Under the pieces are notes generated by a model. That model saw only the letters and a list, made by a program, of their open reading frames with translations. It did no database searches and had not been told where the DNA came from. Of a stretch of DNA of 64,000 bases, positions 9,190-15,264 are shown in pieces (position 1 is the first letter of the stretch; the number at the start of each line of letters is the position of its first letter). The translations under genes were made by a program, and so were the position numbers. This stretch comes from JAJPHU01 sp035553375 (GTDB taxonomy: Bacteria; Planctomycetota; Planctomycetia; Gemmatales; Gemmataceae). The DNA lies in NCBI GenBank assembly GCA_035553375.1, contig DATNCY010000278.1, positions 1 through 64,000 of the forward strand, in the 5' to 3' direction.

Positions 9190-10152
9190 TCACAGTAAAT
9201 CTCGTATTGCCTCAAGGCGTGCTTGCACTTCGTTCCAGCTCGGGAACGGCCCAGAGCACAGTACGCGGCATTGCACCTCGAAGCCGGACGCGATAACCAT
9301 GCGCAGCTCGACTGGCGGGAACAGGGCATCGCTCTTCGCAAAGCTCATGTCGGGCGGGGCCACATAGCTCTTCGCAAAATGCTCGCGGCTGATGCGGTCG
9401 TAGTCGGCCTTGATCGTGTCGTACTCCGCGTCGCGAAGCATCGCCAGCACTTCCGGCCGTTCCGCCAGGCAGAAAAGGTCGTAATAATGGCGGGCGTAAC
9501 TGCCGATTTCCTTGCTCTCGCGTTTGAACGCCTCGACCTTGGCGTGGATGGCGAACATCTTTTCCACAAAAGTACGCCGAAAGTGAAGCAGCCGCATCTC
9601 GAACGGCCCTTCGTCCTCGGCTCCAAGGCTGATCCCGCTTTCCTGGAGGAACAGTCCCACGTAAGACTGGAGACGCACGCGGTCAGTCGGCTCCCTGCCG
9701 CTGGCAGTGCCGGCCTCAACAAACACACGGTTGCGAATCTCGCCAACGCCTGCGAACCGCTGGACATACTCGAAACGGTCGTTGCGACCGAAGCCGCCAA
9801 TGGTCTGGCTTTCCTTCTCGACAAACTTCAGCCCCGGATGCTGCTCGATGGCTTGCCGAAACTTCTTCAGCTCGTGGTCAATCGCTTTCTTGCCCAGAGG
9901 CGGCGTAAATGCAGTTGGATCGAGGAAAATGTCGATGTCTTCCGAAAACCGCTGGATCAGGTTCCAACCCTTGGACAAGCTCGTGCCGCCCTTGAAGATT
10001 ACTTTGTCGCCGGCGGTCTGCTCGATGACACGCAGCGCCTCCGTAACGAAATAGTCTTTTTCGATGAGCGACTCGCGCAGGCCACGCGAACGGAAGTGCT
10101 CCGCCGCGCGGATGATGGCCTGCTCGAACTCCGGGTGCTCAAATAGTTTCAT
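9190..10152 (-). CDS. abiEii: AbiEii-type nucleotidyltransferase toxin
   Basis: The 320-residue protein belongs to the nucleotidyltransferase AbiEii/AbiGii toxin family (type IV toxin-antitoxin, abortive infection). The key motif is KGGTSLSKGWNLI followed by RFSEDIDI, the GGTxxS plus DxD site of this family, with the preceding IEKDYFVTEAL helix. A later DLFCLAE segment also matches the family. The start at 10152 (MKLFEHPEF) lies inside the antitoxin gene, giving a 14-nt overlap and hence translational coupling. The toxin is thought to bind GTP and be bacteriostatic when free of its antitoxin. Gene order antitoxin then toxin is standard. The catalytic residues look intact. Confidence 0.85.
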   Translation of the reverse strand: MKLFEHPEFEQAIIRAAEHFRSRGLRESLIEKDYFVTEALRVIEQTAGDKVIFKGGTSLSKGWNLIQRFSEDIDIFLDPTAFTPPLGKKAIDHELKKFRQAIEQHPGLKFVEKESQTIGGFGRNDRFEYVQRFAGVGEIRNRVFVEAGTASGREPTDRVRLQSYVGLFLQESGISLGAEDEGPFEMRLLHFRRTFVEKMFAIHAKVEAFKRESKEIGSYARHYYDLFCLAERPEVLAMLRDAEYDTIKADYDRISREHFAKSYVAPPDMSFAKSDALFPPVELRMVIASGFEVQCRVLCSGPFPSWNEVQARLEAIRDLL

Positions 10153-10903
10153 GGACCTTGCGCTCCTTCGCCTGCCATTGCCGCGCGTGCTCCAGCACGG
10201 CGAGACTCCCGAAATCAAACCGGGAGAAAGGATTCAAATCCTTCTTTAATGCCGAGAGCCGCCTTGCCGGCTGACCGACCTGCTGACCGATGGCTCCGAG
10301 CATGGCGCGCACCCGCGGCGGCTCCGACGAGGAGACTTTGAGCAGACGCTCGAAACGCCCCGGCTCGCGGAAGTAGCCGAGCAGCTTTTCCGCCGTTTTC
10401 TCAGGCGACAATTCACTGCACGCGCCCCGGTTGCGAAGGAAGTCTAGGAGGGCGGCATCCGTCTCGGAAAGCGTTCGCCAGGATTCTGGCCGCCGCGTGT
10501 GGATCACGGTTTCCTTACCCACGATCAACCGTGGCAGGCTCAGGCCATCCGTCGCTACTTCCACCCGCGCCGGGTTCTGCGTCGTGAAGCCCAGCAGGTT
10601 CCCCGCTGCGATCCCAGCCGGGAAAATGCGCCGCCGGCGAACGGGCAGAGACCGAATCAGAGCGGGATTGGGCCGGCTCTCCCCGAATGCCGTCGGGCGT
10701 GGCCGGTAATACATGCCTTTGCCCAACCGTTGGATCACCCCCTGGCGGGCCAGACGGGATAAAGTTTGCGCGACCGCCATGAACGGCATCTCCGCGAAGT
10801 CCGCCAGCCGCCAGACCTGCTCGCCGCCCGCTTCGATCCGCCGACGAACGGTCTCCGCCGTGTTCTCCGCGCTAGTTCTAGTTGTCTTCCGGTTGGTCCT
10901 CAT
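10139..10903 (-). CDS. abiEi: AbiEi-type antitoxin / transcriptional regulator
   Basis: This 254-residue protein fits the AbiEi antitoxin family. Residues about 10-70 form a winged-helix domain (LADFAEMPFMAVAQTLSRLA then GVIQRLGKGMYYR), and the remainder is the family's C-terminal antitoxin domain. Known AbiEi proteins repress their own operon by binding inverted repeats in the promoter. Here a strong promoter and a matching inverted repeat lie directly upstream. The start at 10903 was chosen because it is the first ATG after the -10 box; an upstream frame to 11044 would run through the promoter. The predicted transcript starts at or next to the ATG, so translation may be leaderless. Confidence 0.82.
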   Translation of the reverse strand: MRTNRKTTRTSAENTAETVRRRIEAGGEQVWRLADFAEMPFMAVAQTLSRLARQGVIQRLGKGMYYRPRPTAFGESRPNPALIRSLPVRRRRIFPAGIAAGNLLGFTTQNPARVEVATDGLSLPRLIVGKETVIHTRRPESWRTLSETDAALLDFLRNRGACSELSPEKTAEKLLGYFREPGRFERLLKVSSSEPPRVRAMLGAIGQQVGQPARRLSALKKDLNPFSRFDFGSLAVLEHARQWQAKERKVHETI

Positions 10904-10910
10904 GGTAAAG

Positions 10911-10960
10911 ATTATCGCCCAGACAGAGCCATTAGTCAAGTTTTTTTGCTGTAGAACTTG
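10911..10960 (-). promoter_or_regulatory. abiE promoter with overlapping inverted repeat
   Basis: On the minus strand TTGACT (10934-10939) and GATAAT (10911-10916) are separated by exactly 17 nt, an almost consensus sigma-70 promoter. An inverted repeat CAAGTT...AACTTG (10937-10942 and 10955-10960) overlaps the -35 box. This is where an autoregulating AbiEi would be expected to bind. The -10 box ends 7 nt before the ATG. Confidence 0.7.
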
Positions 10961-11152
10961 ACATATGTAACGAGAGATGCCTCTCCGAAAGAGGAACCCT
11001 GAATCCACGGATAAGCAAGCATTCTTGCAAGCTTGCTGGTCCATGTGTTGTGTTTAACAGACGGACGTTTTGACAACGCTCCATCTCAGGACTATAGCTA
11101 ATGCGTTTCGCTTCAAGCACATGGGGACCAACATGGTACAACGCAGACAGAA

Positions 11153-12016
11153 ATGCTGCGGGGAAATCCACACAGACGCCAGGCATCGTGTCGCCCCGTG
11201 ATTGACGAGACGCTTGAGAAAGCTAAGGTGGTGCGAGGCAGCGAGCTGGAACAGCCCAAGGCCCGCGAGCCGGATCAACCAGCCCAGGCCGACAGCCAGG
11301 AACAGCCTCGCGGACGCCAGTGGACCAGCTCGCTGGCGCAAGTCGCCAGCGAACACAGCATTCACATCGGCAATGGCCGCCATGCCCACTTCCGCCGTGA
11401 CCGCCGCTTCGCCCAGGTCCAGGTGGCGTTCACCGCCCCGGAAGGCGTTGCCCCGAACCCAGGCCCGGAACTGACCGACCAGTTCAAGGAGCTGGGCTGG
11501 ACATGGCGGGGAAAAGACCCCGGAAAACCGTGGGTATTCCAACTCGACACATCATCCTCGGATGATCCCACCGCTCGCGGAGACAGCCGCGACTCGCTGT
11601 ACGAGCAGTTCCTGATAATCATCCAGGAATACCGTCAGAAGCACGGAATGCCCCCAACCATCGACTGGCAGAGTTTGACAGTAAGCGATACGAAGGCCCA
11701 GAACGCTGATGGCCGTTGGCTATCCAGCAGCTCCTTGACCGATCAGGCACCCAGGATATGTGAAAAACAAATCCCGCAGTCAACGGAAGAAGAAACACGG
11801 GCCGGGGGCCAGCGGCGGCGATGCTCGATGCCTTCGCCAGTGTGGGAGCGCAGCGCTTCGACCTCACCTTTACCGACGCCGCCGGCGAAAAGGTCGCCTT
11901 CCGCAGCAACCAGTCCCTCGGCCAGTTGCGGCACGCCATACCCGCCATCCTCCAGGAAGCCGCCCAGCGGCACCACAACGTCATCGTGCGCCCACGTTCC
12001 GCGAGCGCCGCATTGA
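11153..12016 (+). CDS. Mobilisation-type ORF, probably the broken upstream part of a relaxase/primase gene
   Basis: The first 190 or so residues read like a real protein: a charged linker, then a segment containing DQFKELGWTWRGKDPGKPWVFQ and YEQFLIIIQEYRQKHGMPP. The last third turns into Ser/Pro/Arg-rich sequence of the kind produced by reading the wrong frame, and in that region the frame of the downstream primase takes over (from 11821). I infer a relaxase- or mobilisation-like protein whose 3' end has been lost or shifted, perhaps once continuous with the primase domain. I do not recognise the N-terminal family with certainty, and the true start is unclear. Confidence 0.35.
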   Translation: MLRGNPHRRQASCRPVIDETLEKAKVVRGSELEQPKAREPDQPAQADSQEQPRGRQWTSSLAQVASEHSIHIGNGRHAHFRRDRRFAQVQVAFTAPEGVAPNPGPELTDQFKELGWTWRGKDPGKPWVFQLDTSSSDDPTARGDSRDSLYEQFLIIIQEYRQKHGMPPTIDWQSLTVSDTKAQNADGRWLSSSSLTDQAPRICEKQIPQSTEEETRAGGQRRRCSMPSPVWERSASTSPLPTPPAKRSPSAATSPSASCGTPYPPSSRKPPSGTTTSSCAHVPRAPH

Positions 12017-12630
12017 TCCAGCTCGACGACCTCGGCGAGGACACGGCCGAGCGGCTGCGGCCGGTATCGTTCCTGCTCCTCCGCACCAGCCCAGGCAGCT
12101 TTCAAGCGTGGGTCGCTGTGGCTGATGGCGACGCCGACTTCGCCCGGCGGCTCCGTAAAGACGCCGGGGCGGACCTGACCGTATCTGGAGCCACCCGCGT
12201 CAGCGGCAGCCTCAACTTCAAGGCAAAATACGCCCCTGCTTTCCCGTGTGTCGAGACCGCCCATACCAGCCCTGCCAAGGTGGTAACGCGGGAAGACCTG
12301 GAAGCCCTCGACATTGTGGCTCCCCTGGAGAAAACGGCATCGCCGCCGATCCCCGATACACGCCGCCGCCCAAGCGCCAGAGGATGGCCAAACTATCAGC
12401 GTTGCGTGGAGAACGCGCCGCCAGCGCGCAACGGCGACCGGCCCGACATCAGCCGGGCGGACTTCACCTTCTGCCTGCTGGCTCTGGATTGGGGATGGAG
12501 CATCGAGGAAACCGCTGCCAGACTGATGCAGGAAAGCGGAAAGGCCCAGGAGAACGGCGAAGCCTACGCCTTCCGCACGGCGCGGAACGCCGCCGCCGCG
12601 ATCGAGCGGCGAGGGGGGAGGCAGCGCTGA
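11821..12630 (+). CDS. RepB-type DNA primase domain protein
   Basis: The 269-residue protein resembles the RepB-like primase domain found in plasmids and integrative elements. Typical segments are MLDAFASVGAQRFDLTFTD, HNVIVRPRSASAALIQLDDL, FLLLRTSPGSFQAWVAV and the substrate-binding-type stretch SGATRVSGSLNFKAKYAP. A C-terminal helical part (DISRADFTFCLLALDWGWS) corresponds to the accessory domain that often follows. It would prime replication of a mobile element. The upstream ORF overlaps in another frame, so the gene may be a truncated C-terminal part of a larger relaxase-primase. No integrase or replication origin is seen nearby. Confidence 0.65.
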   Translation: MLDAFASVGAQRFDLTFTDAAGEKVAFRSNQSLGQLRHAIPAILQEAAQRHHNVIVRPRSASAALIQLDDLGEDTAERLRPVSFLLLRTSPGSFQAWVAVADGDADFARRLRKDAGADLTVSGATRVSGSLNFKAKYAPAFPCVETAHTSPAKVVTREDLEALDIVAPLEKTASPPIPDTRRRPSARGWPNYQRCVENAPPARNGDRPDISRADFTFCLLALDWGWSIEETAARLMQESGKAQENGEAYAFRTARNAAAAIERRGGRQR

Positions 12631-12817
12631 CCGACCGGCTTCGCGTCCAAGCTGGGGAACTTGACCGGCAATATCAAGCGTTTTGTTAGAGGTCGAGGTG
12701 GTCTAGTTGGAACAGATTGCCCTACTGTCACAGAATTGTCACTGTTGCGAACCCTCGCCAAAGGCTATAGGTTCATAATTATAAATTTTCATATCTGCAC
12801 GGAGGCGGGACAGGGCG

Positions 12818-13183
12818 GTGACAACGGAGAGCGATGTTTTCTACGGCTTCGTGTTTGAAGGCCGAGACTATCCGCCGGAGCGGGTGGAACAGGCGGCGCT
12901 CGCGGTGCAGCGACAGCTCGACAGCGGCGAACTGCGCCGCGTCAACGACGCCCTGGTGGCGAGGTTGACCGAAGCCCAAAGAAGCCGCCAGGAGAAATCA
13001 AAGAGAGAACTGCTGGACGATCCCGCGATCAGCACGCTGGTCAATACGCTGGTACTGGTCAACCAGGGCTGGATCACTACCGTCATCGCCAACAACATCA
13101 AAGGCCGTCCACACCTGCGCGGCTCCTCGGCGGAGGAGTTGTTTTCCACCGCCTTGACCGGGGAGGGGCCGTCGGCGGGGTAA
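12818..13183 (+). CDS. Sigma-70-like protein, N-terminal part (split gene)
   Basis: This 121-residue ORF starts at GTG, 12 nt after GGAGG. It ends with sigma-70 region 2 sequence (LVNQGWITTVIANNIKGR then SAEELFSTAL). The homology continues in the next ORF, which reads GVMNAILEYDYDACG...FSPYLARAI, the second half of region 2. The two ORFs overlap by one base (TAATG). Either a frameshift has broken an island-borne sigma factor, or the ribosome shifts frame or reinitiates there. The G-rich run before the junction is a plausible place for an indel. Mobile-element sigma factors of this kind are known but I cannot name the family. Confidence 0.5.
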   Translation: MTTESDVFYGFVFEGRDYPPERVEQAALAVQRQLDSGELRRVNDALVARLTEAQRSRQEKSKRELLDDPAISTLVNTLVLVNQGWITTVIANNIKGRPHLRGSSAEELFSTALTGEGPSAG

Positions 13184-13821
13184 TGAACGCCATCCTGGAG
13201 TATGATTATGACGCGTGCGGCGTCGCGGCCTTCAGTCCTTACCTGGCCAGGGCCATCACCAACGCCCTCCTGTTGACGCGCAAGCAAGATAAAATATTCC
13301 GGCGGATCGAGGCGCGGACAGGGACGCTCCGCGATCCTGACGAGGAGGGAGCAGGAAGAGGCTGGGTGGACCGCACGGCATTGCCCTCGGAAGCGTCGGC
13401 CATTAACCACGAGTTGTTGGAGGTGGTACAGCGCGTCATTGCCCATCTATCCTCGCCGCAGCAGCGCCTCACCACCGCATGGATCATCGATCATATCCTG
13501 ACCACGGGAGAACTCCCCATCGCCCGCGAGGTCGCCCAGAGGCAACGACCGCCCGTGTCCCGCGAACGAGGCCGGCAGATCATGGAGGCGACCGTGGACA
13601 GCATCTGCCGGCAGATCGAAGCCGACTACCCGCAACTGGCTGAACAGGGCCTCGGCAGTTGGGAGGTATTCAAAAAAGCGTTTGCCGGGCAGAGCCGGGC
13701 CGACCCCCGCGCCCGCTCGAGTGACGGCTGCGGGGATAGCTCCGACAATGACCAAGGTGAGGAGAGGACGACCAAAGACCGCCACGGCCGCAACCGTCAA
13801 ACCGCACTTCGCTGGACCTGA
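13183..13821 (+). CDS. Sigma-70-like protein, C-terminal part (split gene)
   Basis: The 212-residue ORF opens with the second half of sigma region 2 (MNAILEYDYDACGVAAFSPY) and carries a region-4-like helix-turn-helix near residues 110-145 (IAREVAQRQRPPVSRERGRQ), where VSRERGRQI parallels the VSRERVRQIE recognition helix of sigma factors. The C-terminal 45 residues are charged and low in complexity and probably not conserved. Start at 13183 overlaps the preceding stop as TAATG, so reinitiation could make this half as a separate polypeptide. Its 3' end overlaps the DUF2726 pseudogene on the other strand by 25 nt. Confidence 0.5.
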   Translation: MNAILEYDYDACGVAAFSPYLARAITNALLLTRKQDKIFRRIEARTGTLRDPDEEGAGRGWVDRTALPSEASAINHELLEVVQRVIAHLSSPQQRLTTAWIIDHILTTGELPIAREVAQRQRPPVSRERGRQIMEATVDSICRQIEADYPQLAEQGLGSWEVFKKAFAGQSRADPRARSSDGCGDSSDNDQGEERTTKDRHGRNRQTALRWT

Positions 13822-14346
13822 TCGACACGGCGTTCGCAGTGGCCGAGGAATGCGGCGGCGAGCAGTTGAATCACCTGCCCAATCCTCGCCCGCAGATCGG
13901 CCAGATCGTACCGAGCCGCTACCCGAACCCGCAGGAGCGGCACACCCGCCGCAGCCAGCGCCTGATCCTTGAACTGGTCGCGTTCCCTCACTTCCGGTCT
14001 GAGATGGCTTTTGTCGTCCAGCTCGATGACCAGGAGCGGCACCGCTGTCGTCGTGGCAGCCAGCACGAAGTCGCCGTGCATCCCGCTGGCCGGCGCGCCG
14101 TATCTCCGCCACGCCTCATCAGGCACCGTCACCACGTCCATCAGCCGCACCTTGACGAACACTGCCAGACCGGACGGGACGGGACGGCTTCAAGCAGTAC
14201 GCGGTAGAAGCGTTGCTCGCCGGCAGTCAACAGGGATGGACGCTTGGTGAAAGGCAGCCTCGCCGCAGGTTTGCGAAGAACGCCCACAAGGCCACGATGC
14301 CGACCAGGGCGAGCAAGCCAAGGAGCATGAAATATGGACTGTCCAT
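13797..14346 (-). pseudogene. DUF2726 domain protein, broken by two frameshifts
   Basis: Three frames on the minus strand give three consecutive pieces of one protein. The first piece, from ATG at 14346, is a membrane anchor (MDSPYFMLLGLLALVGIVAL then WAFFANLRR). The second holds KRPSLLTAGEQRFYRVLLEA, the start of the DUF2726 domain. The third, ending at 13797, holds KVRLMDVV and the nuclease-like core HGDFVLA, LLVIELDDKSH and DQALAAAGVPLLRV. DUF2726 proteins are often membrane-anchored and related to restriction-like nucleases; the function is unclear. Frame changes near 14260 and near 14160 mean no single product is made. Its decay fits an ageing island. Confidence 0.65.
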
Positions 14347-14452
14347 GTGTGCAGCATGGCAAAAATGCTCGGCCAGAGCAAGCGGGGGGCGTTGAGCGGT
14401 CATCAGCTGATAGACAGGCTGGCGGGGATGCAGGATGATTGTCGTCTTTTAT

Positions 14453-14474
14453 TTGCTGCAATTTTGCTGCACTT
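14453..14474 (+). repeat. Direct repeat near the attachment site
   Basis: TTGCTGCAATT is followed directly by TTGCTGCACTT, an 11-bp tandem direct repeat with one mismatch, about 125 nt from the tRNA-Leu fragment. Integrases often bind short direct repeats beside attachment sites, so this could be an arm-type site. That is speculative. Confidence 0.25.
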
Positions 14475-14599
14475 ATTGCCTACCCCACCCCAACATGCCT
14501 ATAATGCACATAGCGGCAGATTTCGTCGTAAGTTCATAACACAACAATGGTTTCAACGCCAAAACGCTGTCGGGCCAATGTCAGCGAAAGTCAGTGGAA

Positions 14600-14657
14600 T
14601 CAGGTTCAGGACCTGGTTCCCTTAACGGGAGTGGAGGTTCGAGTCCTCTCTTCGGCA
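14600..14657 (+). other. 3' fragment of tRNA-Leu(CAG), probable attachment site
   Basis: The fragment folds as the anticodon arm (stem TCAGG/CCTGG, loop TTCAGGA with anticodon CAG at 14607-14609), the long variable arm (CCC/GGG) typical of tRNA-Leu, the T arm with GTTCGAGTCC, and the 3' acceptor strand CTTCGGC plus discriminator A. The matching 5' acceptor GCCGAAG and the D arm are absent upstream. So this is not a working tRNA but the 3' part that site-specific integration leaves at one end of an element. A terminator follows directly. Confidence 0.7.
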
Positions 14658-14665
14658 CTGAACGG

Positions 14666-14700
14666 AAAAGGACTTACGGTGACGAGCCGTAAGTCCTTTT
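14666..14700 (+). terminator. Intrinsic terminator after the tRNA-Leu fragment
   Basis: A perfect 14-bp stem (AAAAGGACTTACGG against its complement) with a 7-nt loop ends in a run of T. It probably served the original tRNA gene and still borders the chromosome side of the junction. Confidence 0.75.
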
Positions 14701-14817
14701 CTATTTCACCGAGGCAATCTCCACAATTGCTCCACAACTTTTTCGCTTCACATGGCTCATTTCCCTGGGTTTCCTGGCATTCCCTTTCAGTCTTTACAAG
14801 GGTCGTGCAAAAGAAGA

Positions 14818-14839
14818 GGCCAGGGACACGTCCCTGGCC
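14818..14839 (-). terminator. Hairpin terminator downstream of the recombinase remnant
   Basis: GGCCAGGGAC pairs perfectly with GTCCCTGGCC around a 2-nt centre. Read on the minus strand it lies 25 nt after the TGA of the recombinase remnant and is followed by TCTTCTTTT, so it fits that gene's terminator. Confidence 0.45.
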
Positions 14840-14863
14840 CGCTCCTGATGCCCACCGCAGCGG

Positions 14864-15060
14864 TCAAGACGCACCTGGATCATGGGTCTTCTCGGCACAC
14901 TTCGCCACGTTCTCCCCACTTTTCGAGAAGTTCTCCACACTTTTGGCCTGATGAACTCGATCCAGCACGACGTCGGCGATGGCTACCTCGTTGATGACGA
15001 GGTAGTGCCGCGGCATCGTCTCCAGGTGGCAGCCGAACGTGCTGGCACGTCCCGATCTCC
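14864..15060 (-). pseudogene. Remnant of a tyrosine recombinase (phage-type integrase) C-terminus
   Basis: One minus-strand frame reads TFGCHLETMPRHYLVINEVA followed by a helical, Lys/Glu/Ser-rich tail to a TGA at 14864. Planctomycete integrases commonly end with a motif of the shape WxGxSxxxxxxHYLxVxxxxF and a polar tail, where the Tyr of HYL is the catalytic nucleophile. The match is short and the rest of the gene is missing: a stop codon lies just upstream and the dispersed repeat starts at 15076. Its place next to a tRNA fragment supports the reading. Alternatives are chance similarity or a short unrelated protein. Confidence 0.35.
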
Positions 15061-15075
15061 GATTCAGGATAAATA

Positions 15076-15151
15076 CTTACGACCATCTTTGCACAATGTT
15101 CGGTAGGACTGGCGCTCACGAAGAAAGCAGTCCCCGAAACGATTCACGCAC
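15076..15151 (+). repeat. Dispersed repeat, copy 1
   Basis: About 75 bp beginning CTTACGACCATCTTTGCACA and continuing through ACTGGCGCTCACGAA to GCAC closely matches 34971-35045 in the same orientation. This copy lacks the upstream inverted half that makes copy 2 a hairpin. It lies between the recombinase remnant and the lipase gene. Confidence 0.65.
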
Positions 15152-15264
15152 GAACACCTTAAACTGCCCTTGACCATCGAGAGCGCGTCGCTATCCTGCC
15201 ATGCTGCCTGGGATTCCTCTGGGCGATCCATGACGCCACCGGGGGTAACGGAGGTCGGCAACAC

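Larger units (their letters stand above)
1..14657. mobile_element. Probable genomic island (right end; left end outside window)
   Basis: This stretch combines defence genes (type I CRISPR-Cas, AbiE pair) with broken mobile-element genes (mobilisation-like ORF, RepB-type primase, split sigma factor, frameshifted DUF2726 gene). It stops at a truncated tRNA-Leu 3' end followed by that tRNA's terminator. This is the pattern expected where an element has inserted into a tRNA gene: one end keeps a rebuilt tRNA and the other keeps only the 3' part. The intact tRNA and integrase would then lie left of the window. Alternatively the tRNA fragment marks the end of a different, older element on its right side, where an integrase remnant sits. 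The boundary is an inference; the decayed genes and the tRNA fragment are directly visible. Confidence 0.45.
14701..15264. other. Gene-poor stretch right of the attachment site
   Basis: No intact gene is visible in these 564 bp. They hold a hairpin (14818-14839), the remnant of a recombinase C-terminus (14864-15060, minus) and one copy of a dispersed repeat (15076-15151), each listed separately. The last 110 bp before the lipase gene should contain its promoter, which I could not pinpoint. Confidence 0.55.

Noticed and set aside
9223..10146. 307-codon plus-strand ORF opposite the AbiEii gene
   Set aside because: Shadow of the toxin gene; the minus frame has the GGTS/DxD motifs and the coupled antitoxin.
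14600..14657. Working tRNA-Leu gene
   Set aside because: The 5' acceptor strand (GCCGAAG) and the D arm are absent upstream, so only the 3' part exists.
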